DNA of 64,000 bases from Caprella mutica (GCA_947561585.1 CANNZV010002505.1:31535-95534), one strand, 5' to 3'; counted from the first letter of the stretch, positions 45,080 to 55,795 are shown. Notes: generated by a model not told the origin, from the sequence alone. Numbers and translations: made by a program.

Positions 45080-45786
45080 TTGATTGCCATTTTATTCAGT
45101 GCAGTTATTTTTAGTTAGATTGAAATAGTCATATTGTTAAACGGACTTCATACATTACACGTTGTAATCTTTTCGAATTGGGGATTAACAGTATTTCTAA
45201 ATCTGAAATATGTTCGAACTCCACTTGAGTGTAGGTAATCTGGTTTAGTTGTATCCGATCCATTCAGTATTTCATTTTCCTAGTAAATTGCTTAGTTGTT
45301 GTATTTTGCTTCTATAAGACAATACACAGGACCTAGTTGTACATCCGTTCAATTTTTGATGATCATAGAAAAGGTCTCCCATTTTGAAATCGAAAGTCTA
45401 CACTCCAACTGTTCTTTTCTTGAAGCTAAATTACCACCAGTGCAGATTTTTTGAAACACAATATGCTGTAATTACTTTTACATAAGAATATTGATCTATC
45501 TTTTCTCCTCTTTTGAAGTAAAATATCTCTTTTTATCACAAGACAAATAGTTATTCTGATTGCTTAATAATCTGCTGAATAGAATGTAATTCTCATAAAA
45601 TAATTTCATTTGATCGCAAAATATTCTAAAAAATATTTACATGGTTGAATATTTATTGTAGATGTATAAATGTCCACTAAATCTAGTTGCTCGATCTTAC
45701 ATTTGATATGTAGAAGCAAATTCTGCATTGCAGAATCGGGAATTTACTTTTAGCATAACTGTTCTTCACTTTACATTTACTTTTAG
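45080..45786. other. Spacer upstream of the remnant
   Basis: Minus-strand pieces here (for example around 45155-45235 and 45380-45430) have short open stretches but no clear continuation of the remnant. No other feature. Confidence 0.35.
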
Positions 45787-46053
45787 TTCTGGTGTACAAT
45801 TTCATTCTCTCTCTTGCTGAGCATTATAACAAGATTCGCCTTGCGAGTTCACCATATTTCCATAATTGAATCTGTACTCTCATGCACGTATGATTTTTAT
45901 GCACTAAACTTATTTGCATTTGTTATTGTCTCCATTTCCTGTATTTTGATAGCGTTTCTTACTGTAGCGATGAAGAAACTTCAGAGTAATAGATTAAGAA
46001 ACTTTAGCTCTTCTGGAGGTACTAACGTCTCTAATAGTGTAACTCTAATCTAA
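45787..46053 (+). CDS. Terminal-exon-like ORF with membrane segment
   Basis: An acceptor-like tract (ttcactttacatttactttt then ag) ends at 45786. Phase 0 then reads 88 codons to TAA at 46051-46053: FWCTISFSLLLSIITRFALR, then SCTYDF, a membrane segment LFAFVIVSISCILIAFL, a basic stop-transfer MKKLQSNRLR and a Ser/Asn/Gly-rich tail. No in-frame ATG precedes it, so it would be the last exon of a plus-strand gene whose other exons are not visible. Its phase does not fit exon 2 of the split candidate. Membrane-tail order looks like real protein, but AT-rich DNA produces hydrophobic frames easily. Confidence 0.35.
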   Translation, partial: FWCTISFSLLLSIITRFALRVHHISIIESVLSCTYDFYALNLFAFVIVSISCILIAFLTVAMKKLQSNRLRNFSSSGGTNVSNSVTLI

Positions 46054-46125
46054 AGGCTATGTCCACTTACCTGTACTATACTAATAGTACTCTATCCAGT
46101 ATCATTCTTTCTATTATTATTAATA

Positions 46126-46466
46126 CTAGTACAGGACCTGTTGTTCAATCAGAGAGAGTTCAATTAATATAGCTAATAGGATTAATATTACATTCAAATA
46201 CATACATATATATAATTTAGCAACAATTATATTTTTTTTACTCTAATATATGGACAAAGCTGTTTTATTTCCAATTAATAATTTTCATGTGACCCCCTTA
46301 GTGATGATACTGCAGCAAATTATTAGTTTTCCCTTTGTATTGCTATTTCTTTGATTTTCTCTTATTTACACCAACTTTATGAAGCGCTGTTGATAGAATG
46401 ACTGTTTAACGCATTTTGTGACACACGGACGGACTGATGGACGCGGCTCTTATTATACAGTATAGA
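46126..46466 (-). mobile_element. Helitron-like non-autonomous element, copy 2
   Basis: Minus-strand 5' end TCTATACTGTATAATAAGAG, then cgcgtcc, ccgtgtgtcacaaaatgcg, tctatcaacagcgc; 3' end acaggtcctgt-type hairpin followed by actag. Lacks the 68-bp insertion seen in copy 1. Confidence 0.65.
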
Positions 46467-46502
46467 TATATAGAAGATTTCTTCTTACTATCAACTCTTA
46501 TA

Positions 46503-46828
46503 CCCCATAGCTAGTGTGTCAGTTCCCATAGCTAGTGTGTCAGTTCCCATAGCTAGTGTGTCAGTTCCCATAGCTAGTGTGTCAGTTCCCATAGCTAGTG
46601 TGTCAGTTCCCATAGCTAGTGTGTCAGTTCCCATAGCTAGTGTGTCAGTTCCCATAGCTAGTGTGTCAGTTCCCATAGCTAGTGTGTCAGTTCCCATAGC
46701 TAGTGTGTCAGTTCCCATAGCTAGTGTGTCAGTTCCCATAGCTAGTGTGTCAGTTCCCATAGCTAGTGTGTCAGTTCCCATAGCTAGTGTGTCAGTTCCC
46801 ATAGCTAGTGTGTCAGTTCCCATAGCTT
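46503..46828. repeat. 21-bp minisatellite, ~15.5 almost identical copies
   Basis: Unit catagctagtgtgtcagttcc. It is the most uniform array in the window. Both strands are open (MGTDTLA repeats on minus, SVPIASV on plus) because the unit is 21 bp. Each unit contains gtgtgtcag|tt, acceptor-like on the plus strand. It ends about 42 bp before exon 3. Confidence 0.97.
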
Positions 46829-46870
46829 GGTGTCAGTTTATCGATAGCCCTGACGTGTTTAGAGTGTCAG

Positions 46871-47016
46871 ATGGATGTGCTTTGGCAACCTCCATATCTC
46901 CTCTGGAGCTCTCATCAATCATTGCAACTAAAACTGAAGATACAAAACAATCTCCTAAAATAGCACTAATGCCACTACTGTTGGTATTTAAGACAATTTT
47001 AGCATTGATGCAAATG
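46871..47016 (+). CDS. Exon 3 of candidate split gene
   Basis: After tttagagtgtcag (ending 46870) the exon begins AT, completing an Asp codon with the last base of exon 2. It then reads GCALATSISPLELSSIIATK, TEDTKQSPK and a hydrophobic IALMPLLLVFKTILALMQM, ending in phase 0 at the donor ATG|GTAAGT. It is 146 nt, GC-richer than its surroundings. If the donor is not used the frame adds VSN and stops at 47026-47028. The K-x-x-L-M-P-L-L-L-x-F-K pattern faintly recalls the hydrophobic segment of the insect DUF1676/Osiris family, an analogy from memory and not a match. The acceptor's pyrimidine tract is weak; a second AG at 46862 would break the phase. Confidence 0.45.
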
Positions 47017-47143
47017 GTAAGTAACTGAGATATTATTATTAGACCAACGATCTATAGTTCTAACGAAATTAGTCGAAATAGCTGTAAAAAGTACTCGTAT
47101 AGTCTTATAAAATAGTCGTTTTTATATCAGAGTAAAGCAGTAG

Positions 47144-47355
47144 ACAGTCTTCTCACCAGTGCAGTCTTCTCACCAGTGCAGTCTTCTCAGTAATAAAGTC
47201 TTTTCTTCAGTGCAGTCTTCTTTCCAGTGCAGTCTTCTCTCCAGTGTAGTCTTTTCACTAGTGCAGTCTTTTCACCAGTGCAGTCTTCTCAGTAGTACAG
47301 TCTTCTCTCCAGTGCAGTCTTTTCACCAGTGCAGTCTTCTCTCCAGTCTTCTCTT
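47144..47355. repeat. 17-bp repeat with TCTTCTCNCCAG, ~12 copies
   Basis: Unit gcagtcttctcaccagt with tctccagt, tttccagt and cagtaata variants. Each unit presents a pyrimidine run ending in CAG, like a 3' splice site. It begins about 130 bp after the exon 3 donor. Confidence 0.9.
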
Positions 47356-47684
47356 CATCACTTAGTGTGTAGATTCTGTTAATGAAGTGTTGTCACTATA
47401 CTTCATTCATCAATTCGCTGATTAATGAAGTCCGGGGGGAAGATATCTGTGTGTGCGAGTGTATGTGTGTGTTGTGTTACGATGGTAATCGCCTGACTAA
47501 AAATTATAGAAAGTTATTATATTTTTACGTATGTTACTGTTAATTAAAAGAATATCAAACTTTACAGTTATAATTCTCATAAAAAAGTATGTAACTGTTA
47601 ATTATATTGGTATAACAGTAATATTTACCCATTAGTATTCCACTAGGCACTAGTCCATGCTATCTTACTTACACAATTATGAAA
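47356..47684. other. Spacer with gtgtgtgt run
   Basis: A short gtgtgtgcgagtgtatgtg tract at 47450. Nothing else. Confidence 0.45.
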
Positions 47685-47905
47685 ATATCTCTCACATATC
47701 TACCAAGCTGCCTGCCTATTTCACATGAAATATAATATATCTATCATATCTACTTAGGTGCCTACTATCTATTTCACATGAACTATAAGATATATCTCGT
47801 ATCTACCAAGGTGCCCGCCTATTTCACCTAAGATATAACATATCTCTCTTTCATATGAAATACAGGATATCTATTTCACATAAGATATAAGATATCTCGC
47901 ACTGC
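47685..47905. repeat. ~60-bp degenerate direct repeat, ~4 copies
   Basis: Blocks tatctaccaaggtgcc, gcctatttcacatgaa and atataagatatctc recur with much divergence. Confidence 0.7.
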
Positions 47906-48056
47906 AATAACCACAAGCCATTAAGTTTAATGCATCTCACTGTGTGTGCTCTAAGTGACAAGCATTTCACTGCAGTTACTCGGTATCTATTGCTGCGCTA
48001 ATGTAACTCAGGGCAGAACATAACTGCCTTGAGTGCAACGTGAAACTTAGTAGCTA

Positions 48057-48583
48057 GGAGTGAAACGGAGTAGCTATTGGTAATAGGTAGGAGTGAAACG
48101 GAGTAGCTATTGGTAATAGGTAGGAGTGAAACGGAGTAGCTATTGGTAATAGGTAGGAGTGAAACGGAGTAGCTATTGGTAATAGGTAGGAGTGAAACGG
48201 AGTAGCTATTGGTAATAGGTAGGAGTGGAACGGAGTAGCTATTGGTAATAGGTAGGAGTGAAACGGAGTAGCTATTGGTAATAGGTAGGAGTGAAACGGA
48301 GTAGCTATTGGTAATAGGTAGGAGGGAAACGGAGTAACTATTGGTAATAGATAAGAGTGAAACGGAGTAACTATTGGTAATAGATAAGAGTGAAACGGAG
48401 TAACGATTGGTAATGGGTAGGAGTGAAACGGAGTAACGATTGGTAATGGGTAGGAGTGAAACAGAGTAACTATTGGTAATAGCTAGGTGTGAAGCGGAGT
48501 AACTATTTGTAATAGATAAGAGTGAAACAGAGTAACTATTGGTAATAGATAAGAGTGAAACGGAGTAACTATTGGTAATAGCT
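48057..48583. repeat. 33-bp minisatellite, ~16 copies
   Basis: Unit taggagtgaaacggagtagc followed by tattggtaatagg. The left two thirds are uniform; the right third carries agtaact, gataaga and aacgatt variants. Confidence 0.95.
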
Positions 48584-48875
48584 TTGACTAACAGACTGTA
48601 TCTTTTTGTTATTAATTTTCACTATCACCGATATGTTCATTTTAGCTCGTTTTCCAATCTCTCTTGCCTGTCGCTTGATATGTTATCACTATATATTTGT
48701 ATAATTTAATATTATTTGATATCATTCTTATTTCGTAATTTAGTGAAATTATTTTATTGGAAATTATTATCATGTTTTGTTCGCAAAAATGCAGAATTTT
48801 ATGTTTTTGATAGGCAATATTAATTTGTAATCTTGTTATCATAAACTGATGGTTATATTGTCAAAAATTAATCAA
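48584..48875. other. AT-rich spacer
   Basis: Nothing recognised. Confidence 0.4.
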
Positions 48876-48990
48876 TCAAATTGTCTGAAGATTAGTGGAA
48901 CGATTGATTATTGTCCATGAACTATTTTATTAAATGAAATAACAAAAAATAAGGCGGCGGTGAAGGTATGTGCTATAGGAGTACCCGTTC
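48876..48990. mobile_element. Family G right-end fragment
   Basis: caaattgtctgaagattagt, ggaacgattgattattgtcc and ggcggcggtgaaggtatgtg correspond to the last unit and terminus of the 35452-36085 copy. Confidence 0.55.
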
Positions 48991-49723
48991 CAATTGATAA
49001 AAATATATTTAATTATTATTGTGATTGTAGTACATAATATAAATTATATCGTTAGCATAGAATCCCCACTTTCCGAAGACGGAATACTATTCTTGTGTTC
49101 TTCAATCAAGTATCGATATGTGGTGACGGTTTTGATTCTAGGCTACTAGAGGGAAATAAAACAAGCAGAACTCCTTCACCACATTATCTATTGAAGATAA
49201 GATACGTTACAGGGTTGAAGTCTTTGCTCAGATACACAATTGAGTTTACTGTAAAGCTGAAAAACTACTACACAAGGAAGTCTGATGCTAACGCCAGGTA
49301 ACACCATCGTAGTGTGGATCGCCCCATTGAAGACTGAACATAGATTAACCAGAGACTACAGTATTAATAGAATAGATTAAGTAAAGGGAATCCAATTAGT
49401 TGAAGGTTTGCATCTTAAAAAGGTATTTAGGTAGATAGCCACGCATCAAAAGGTTATTTTCTATGACAAAGTAATTATAAAATTTACTAGACAGTTTTAT
49501 TATAAAATGGCATTGTTAATTTGTTAGTGTAGTCAAATCAGCTAACCAGGCGTATTACTTGCTATTCATATAAGGCGTTTTATTGCGTATTCCTAATCCT
49601 GAACTGTCATGCAATGCATGTTTTTCAAAGAGTTACAAGCTTCTAAAGATTAACAACAAGATTTCATTGCAGATGTTACAATACCAGTCTTATATAGATT
49701 GGTATTGTAAGAGCTGTGATATT
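48991..49723. other. Spacer, unsupported exon-like stretches
   Basis: A frame at 49095-49301 and an acceptor-like tttcattgcag at 49672 are present, but no consistent exon structure results. Confidence 0.35.
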
Positions 49724-49915
49724 CTCTCACTCTCTCCTCATCTTCTCATTTCCCTTCACTCTCCTCTCATCTCCACATCTCACTCTCTCCTCATATCACT
49801 CTCTCCTCATCTCACTCTCTCCTCATCTCTTCTTATCTCTCATATCCTCACATCTCATCTCCTCTCATCTCCTCTCATCTCATCTCCTCTCATCTCCTCT
49901 CATCTCCTCTCATTT
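49724..49915. repeat. CT-rich low-complexity repeat
   Basis: Mixture of tctcctcatc, tcactctctcc and ctcatctcct words on the plus strand. The Ser/Leu/His-rich frames of 132 and 82 codons are by-products. Confidence 0.9.
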
Positions 49916-50067
49916 CCTTTTCATATTTTCCACTCAAACTCTTTTTCCCGAATCATTTTCTTAGTTTCCGAATCAGTTTGAAGTTTGTTTTAGAAATCTC
50001 TGGCTTCATCTCCTGACTTATTTCTGGTGTAGAACATTCGGATGTCTGAGACTAATTTTTACCCAGT

Positions 50068-50312
50068 GACTGATATCTTTACATTATCTAACAGACGTTA
50101 ATTCACTTCATTGCTGATGTCTTTACATTATCTAACAGACGTTAATTCACTCCATTGCTGATATCTTTACATTATCTAACAGACGTTAATTCACTTCATT
50201 GCTGATGTCTTTGCTTTATCTAACAGACGTTAATTCACTCCATTGCTGATATCTTTGCATTATCTAACAGACGTTAATTCACTACATTACTGATATTTTT
50301 GTTAATTCACTT
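50068..50312. repeat. 44-bp repeat, ~5 copies
   Basis: gctgatatctttacattatc, taacagacgttaattcac and tccatt make the unit; atgtc/atatc and tttaca/ttgctt variants alternate. Confidence 0.92.
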
Positions 50313-50417
50313 CTCATTTCTGTTCTTTATGATATTTCACAATCCGTATATTTTCTTTCCTGTAATCAGGTGTTCAAATGTTTGTCATTCAAGTAACCGC
50401 GAATGGAAATTTTATAT

Positions 50418-50486
50418 GATATACAGTATTTCTTTCTCATATGAACGAAAATGTGGAGCTGCTCGGTAACTTGGAGCTATACCCTA
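50418..50486. mobile_element. Family A right-arm fragment
   Basis: tttctttctcatatgaacg, aaaatgtggagctgctcgg, taacttggagctataccctA: the right arm only. Confidence 0.6.
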
Positions 50487-51088
50487 TCCAATATACAATA
50501 GATTAAAATTGTAAAAGTAATTATAATAACATTTCACTATTACACCAACACTGAGTACATCCTCATCCCACCGTATAAGTCTTATTGCTATCGAAAGCTA
50601 AGGTTTCCAATTTTGCAAGTGATCCACAGTGACTCTCCTCTGCAACATCACCAAAGACTTTATTTCTCATTCCGGTCAGTGCGTCGCAATCGTCTGACTC
50701 AGTCACTGACTCATCAGTCTAATGACCAACAGACTTACTGACTGTCTAAGTAGTCACTTTTCAAATACGTGATAACTATTAATTATTTGAGAAAAATATT
50801 GAGAAAAATGCATTTTGATTTTGCGTTAAGAACTTTTTTTAATTCCACATAAATTTATTTGAGAAAAAAATACGACATATGTGTTTTTATTTTAATTCAC
50901 TTTTTTTAAAGAAATAGTGTACTTTGAAGGCGATTCAAAACACCTATCCATAAGACATATAACATATAAATTTTCCTCAGTCACTACAAGATAGAAATGC
51001 ATATGCAATTTATCCTTGTAAGAAGGAATTATTCCAGCTTCGCGCCTTTGTTTTTATTTCTTTGCCTCTTATTTTAATACTTTTACAG
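50487..51088. other. AT-rich spacer with gactgactcagtc-type words
   Basis: Near 50690-50760 several tgactcagtcactgactc words form local palindromes. The segment ends in a strong acceptor (ttttaatacttttacag, to 51088). Confidence 0.4.
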
Positions 51089-51181
51089 CTTCTTTTGATG
51101 TACTTTGATGCTGTTTTTATTCATTCAAGAATGGTTGGCACATTTGCAATAAAAATAAAAAATGTTTGTAGTTCAGCGTAG
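51089..51181 (+). CDS. Possible last exon (exon 4) of candidate split gene
   Basis: Following the strong acceptor at 51088, phase 0 (as required by exon 3) reads LLLMYFDAVFIHSRMVGTFA, IKIKNVCSSA and TAG at 51179-51181. The join would prolong the hydrophobic end of exon 3. AATAAA at 51148-51153 lies inside the frame, before the stop. That is unusual and speaks against this exon or means the signal is not used. The alternative is that the gene ends at 47028. Confidence 0.25.
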   Translation, partial: LLLMYFDAVFIHSRMVGTFAIKIKNVCSSA

Positions 51182-51726
51182 CTTGTTATTGCCATAGTTT
51201 TGTTTTGTTCTGTATTTATATTAATTTTTAGTAAAAGTATTTTCGAATATCATTTATATTTGTTACATTTCCTTATGTTTATTTGTATTACCAATTAAAA
51301 TAACTTGAAGATATCTGCATGCATTATGCATACCAATTAAAATATAAATAACAAGCTAAAAAAATTCTTTCCACAATATATGCATTTGAATCGTCATATT
51401 TTGATCCGTTCATATTTTTTTAATGACGTATTGAAATTTAGTAACCTATTTAATCCGTCTTCGGAAATTGAAACTATCTGCTTATTCACACAAGATCCTA
51501 ATGCTATAAAGCACTTCTATCCATCATATATCCTTTTGTTTAATAACACCAGGAGAAAATAGTTGCAACTTCACAGTTATTTTGGCCTCATCGACAGCCG
51601 AACTTATTTTTGTTTCTCTCGAAAATAGCGACTCTGGAAATAAGAGTTTTTGCACTTAGGAACTCCATTTAGTGGACTGAGTTTGGGTGCTTCTTATTGC
51701 CACTTGGAGTGAGTGGAGCTCACTAG
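51182..51726. other. AT-rich spacer
   Basis: The frame 51380-51562 has no support. Nothing else recognised. Confidence 0.4.
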
Positions 51727-52060
51727 CACTTGCCAACTTATACAAGTGCTTATGACACTTGCCAACTTATACAAAAACACTTACTAACTTATCTAAGTGC
51801 TTCATACACTTGATAACTTATACTTTTGCTTCCGACACTTGTTAACTTATCCAAGTACTTTATGCTACTTGCCAACTTATCCAAGTGCTTATGACACTTG
51901 CTAACTTATACAAAAACATTTACTAACTTATCCAAGTGCTTCATACACTTGATAACTTATACTTGTGCTTCTGACACTTGTTCATTTTACAAGTGCTTAT
52001 AACTCTTAATCACTTATCCAAGTGATTATAACACTTGCTCACTCTATATTCAAGTGCTAT
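51727..52060. repeat. 29-bp repeat with ~139-bp higher-order unit
   Basis: cacttgccaacttatacaag then tgcttatga, many variants. The block with acaaaaacacttactaac at 51771 recurs at 51910, about 139 bp later, in the same internal order, showing hierarchical duplication. Confidence 0.88.
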
Positions 52061-52812
52061 CGAATGAAATGTTTGTTTCATCTTAAGGGAATTGTAACTA
52101 AAAAGAATTGATTTAATTGGATTTACATTCTACGTCATTGATTCTATTTATTCGTACATTGGATTTTAATATATTAAATAAATCTTCTTTTGTTTTTAAC
52201 CACTTACACGCAAAAAATTAGTTCTCTGATTTATACCTCGACTTTAGTTATTAAAGTAAAAAATATTTTTTATTTTCATGCCGAGAATAATATTCAAAAA
52301 AATGCTAATTATTAGTTTCAATTATTGGTTTCATCAGAATTTGATTCCTTCTTTATTTTGATAAGCACGCCAATCTTCTTATTCGTCCTACCAGCTTTTA
52401 TTTTCGTCCAATCTGTCCCCTTCTTCGTTCTTTCTATCTCAATCTTCGTTCTATCAGTGCTCATCAATAATAATATTGTGTTCTATCAACAGCTACATTA
52501 GTTCCATCGTATTCCTTCGTTCCAATAATAGCTTTCGATTCGTTCTATTGCGTTCGTCCCATTGACTGCGTCCGTTCCAATATGCTTCATATCATTCGCT
52601 TCATCGACTTCAATCTAATTACTCTAATCTTTATTGGACAATAATTGCCATGATAAATATAAGAGCGACAGTGGTTCGAGAAATAATTTCCCGGGGACTT
52701 TTTCCTTGAGGAAAACTTAATGATGTCTTTTAATTAAAATTGTATTATATTCTCTGTGTTCGTCTCATTTGACTTGATTAGGTAAATTAAATTACGGTGT
52801 AAATTATAGAGT
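52061..52812. other. AT-rich spacer with ttcgttc words
   Basis: Degenerate ttcgttctatc/tcgttccaat words at 52370-52570 may be an eroded repeat. Nothing else. Confidence 0.4.
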
Positions 52813-52978
52813 ATAAGGCCGTACACACGTAGGGTTTTTTAAGTCTTTCTATCAGACTTTTTGCTAAGCTCCTCCTACTTTTTCCACGAGAATATAATAA
52901 TTATATCGTTTTTCCTTATATTCTCGTGGAAAAAGTAATAGGAGACTTAAAAAACCCTGCGTGTGTACGGTCCTTAAG
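52813..52978. mobile_element. Family B palindromic MITE, copy 2
   Basis: taaggccgtacacacgtagg, gttttttaagtctttct on the left; ggagacttaaaaaaccctgc, gtgtgtacggtccttaag on the right. The centre has an extra inverted pair tttttccacgagaatat / atattctcgtggaaaaa. Confidence 0.9.
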
Positions 52979-54207
52979 AGCCATCTTGAGTTTTTTGGAA
53001 ACTACTCAGGTTTTGATGTATAAAAAAATTTTATAATGAAACCTATTACCGAAATTATTAATATTTTAACTTAGGATTTACTTTTATTAAAACGTTTTTG
53101 TATATTTATGAATGTATGTTTAAATATATTTATAACTTGCTAATATCTTCTTCGAAATTTGAAAGCATTTAAGCTATAATTATCCCATTTATTCACCATT
53201 GTCTTTAACTTCCTGTTCTTTAAATCCCTTCCTTTCCAAACTCTTATTAATTAAATTCAGGGTAAAAGTTTTCCCCTAATACCACCTCCTCGCCGTCTCA
53301 AAATTCCAGCTTGATGCAATTTTTTCCCCTAAATTATTCTGATCTTGCCTTCCTTGTCTGTAGATAATTAAACGATGCCTCACTTTCCTCATTATCTTAT
53401 GTTATGCCATTATAAACCTTTTCATAATAGTGAAGTTTAGTCTCTTGAATAATCACTTTTTCTTAATTATCTCAAGATACGAAAAATCGATCAAATGAAC
53501 ATTATGCTGTAATACAGGTATTATTATTATAGATTATTTTCTTGGTTATTAAAGATATTTAAGGCTATTGTTCCTAAGGCCATTTTATGAAGAAAGAGCC
53601 TTCAAAATTCCATCAGTATTATCCAAACAGCGATCAAAAAATCCATCTCGTATTCAAATATCTTGGGGGCCGAAGTTAAGGATACATTTCGGGACATTGT
53701 TTCTTGTCGACATCCCTTGGTAGTTCATCAGGATGTTATTTGTCCCAAAGGAGATTACTTTGTTTTCCAGAGGATATCAGGAGCGTGTCCTATCACCTTT
53801 TCTCTCGATAAATCCACCCCATCTCAAAATATAGGCACTTGACGACTCAAGTCGCCATCTTGTTTGCGACTGTGCTGCCACCTTCTAGAAAAAATATTTG
53901 CATTTCATTAGCGAGATAAATAGTATGGGGATTTGTATGGGGTAGGTACCGTGGCTGCGATGTTTGGATTCAACCTTATGGCATCTTCGACGGGTGTTAA
54001 TAGATAAGTTTCAGTTCACCATGAACTACTGGTGTGCTTTATTTTTAGGTCTTACTTGTTTATCTCTTTAGTAATGATTTCTTCTTCATGTTCTTAATGG
54101 AAATCTAATGTCCTTTTTAAGCAGTCTGTGAAGACTTCAATTTATTCTGAAAGTATCAGGTTATTTTAGAGTTTTTCCATTCTGAAATAAGCAACTATAA
54201 TAAGATA
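52979..54207. other. Spacer; GC-richer stretch at 53585-53840
   Basis: A frame without ATG (about 83 codons ending at the TGA near 53838) reads ILGAEVKDTFRDIVSCRHPL and VVHQDVICPKGDYFVFQ. It has no good splice site at its left edge. I list it only as a note. Confidence 0.3.
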
Positions 54208-54355
54208 TAGGGTTATTTACAAATTATCGCTCGGTTTCACATCTTCGGTCATGAAAGAAAAAACTATATAATCAAAATTAATTTACCTATTGTTATATCG
54301 TTTTTCTTATATGACCGAAGATGTAAAACCGACCGATAATTGGTAACTTACCCTA
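54208..54355. mobile_element. Family A palindromic MITE, copy
   Basis: tagggttatttacaaattat, cgctcggtttcacatcttcg on the left; gaccgaagatgtaaaaccg, accgataattggtaac, ttaccctA on the right. Confidence 0.88.
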
Positions 54356-55059
54356 TAGTTCAATATTAAATAACAGAGTACTTTATTTCATAGAAGTAGA
54401 AGTTGACAATGTTTCTTTTTCTCTGAATGTTTGACAGTAGCATCGGTTGCTAATTCCCTTCAAGTGAGTCTAAGAGCTAACACGCCGTCCCAATGGAAGT
54501 TACAATTGGTTCTTTATTATGGACCTCACACCCAAAATTGGCTTGATTAAAAAAGTGGGAAAAGTTAAATGGGAATAAATGAGAGTGGAACTTTCTGTGC
54601 TTTTAGACCAATTAGTATGATTGTTTCTGGAAAAGAGCTTTCAGTTGATGAAATAACTTTAGATTGCGTTAACTAATTAGGTGAAGAAGACTAACTCAAA
54701 GATGAGTAATTGAAGATTAATTTTTGAAGAGGTATATGAAATATAGAATTGATTTGTTTCAGTGGTAACGAATTGGAATAAAAATGAAAATAATTCTTTA
54801 GTTGTATATATAGATCACTTTAAAGGATAGAAATGTGAAATATAATTTAAAATTCAATTTAATAAAAAAGAAATATCACAAATTCCTTATCTTTTTCCCT
54901 CTCATGCTATTATAAATATGATTTATATAATTTCTCATTAACTCCCTATCTAACCGGAACCTAATTTGGTGGCCAAACTGACAGTAGGTATCACCTCGAG
55001 TGCTTCCGCGTACAAACAAACACACACAGTCTCTTGTAACAGATACAGTGTTTGCAGAG
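54356..55059. other. AT-rich spacer
   Basis: No array or exon-like segment. A GC-richer patch at 54440-54560 has no long frame. Confidence 0.4.
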
Positions 55060-55390
55060 CTGTGTCTATATGGTCTATGGGGTCTATATACAGGGTCTAC
55101 AGGGTCTAACCTATATGGTCAATTGGGTCTACAGGGTCTAACCTATATGGTCAATTGGGTCTACAGGGTCTAACCTATATGGTTAATTGGGTCTACAGGG
55201 TGTAACCTACATAGTCTATTGGATCTTCAGGGTCTATTAGGTCTACAGGTTCTATTGGGTCTACAGGGTCTAACATAAGAGTCTATACGATAGACCCTGT
55301 CGAGTCTTAAGGTAGACCCTGTCGAGTCTATAAGGTAGACCCTGTCGAATATATAATTAAGTTAATAGTCTATAAGGTCTAACCTCTATA
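55060..55390. repeat. 32-bp repeat degrading to ~10-bp words
   Basis: aattgggtctacagggtcta plus acctatatggtc forms the regular 32-bp part (55080-55210). To the right only ggtctacagggtcta and tagaccctgtcgag words remain, the latter in inverted orientation. Confidence 0.88.
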
Positions 55391-55795
55391 GTCTAACATT
55401 GCGAAAGTTCTCCCAACAATTGTGTACGTCATACAATGCCATCAGAAAAAAATAAAAATATTGAAGAATTTAGGTAAAATTACAATTTACCAAATCCGGA
55501 TAATTCCGAATGAAAAGTTTAATTATTTATTATTAAAAACCCAATAGAATGATAAAATTTATTCATTTCCTATATTGTGAGGCTTTTTAAGACCCCCACC
55601 GCGAAAAAGGTTTGTAATAATCTTGTAAAAAGGTAAGCGTGTGGACTTTAGAAAATAATGCTGTGAAGAATTTCAGTAATTCCTTTCTAACTGGACTCTC
55701 GATCGCAATAATAAACTCGAGGTCATTTTCGGATTTGGAGCAAGTTGCGTGGTTGATGAGATTGTACATGGTTATTGACGAAAACTGATTTTACT
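55391..55795. other. Spacer with minus-strand frame
   Basis: A 60-codon minus-strand frame (55769-55587) reads FIIAIESPVRKELLKFFTAL. No start or splice evidence and no family recognised. Confidence 0.3.

Noticed and set aside
46491..46823. MGTDTLA-repeat protein on the minus strand
   Set aside because: A consequence of the 21-bp unit being a multiple of 3 and stop-free; the opposite strand is open as well.
49095..49301. Exon-like frame with CCAG|GTAACA donor
   Set aside because: No ATG at the start, weak acceptor, no phase partner and AT-rich composition.
49673..49706. Microexon after tttcattgcag
   Set aside because: The possible donor (TT|GTAAGA) is weak and the frame runs into low-complexity CT repeat.
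51148..51160. Polyadenylation signal AATAAA as the end of the candidate gene
   Set aside because: It lies before the stop of the proposed exon 4 and AATAAA is frequent by chance in this AT-rich DNA, so it is not annotated as a feature.
53588..53840. 83-codon frame without ATG as an exon
   Set aside because: Protein-like in composition but no credible acceptor or donor at its edges; kept only as a note.
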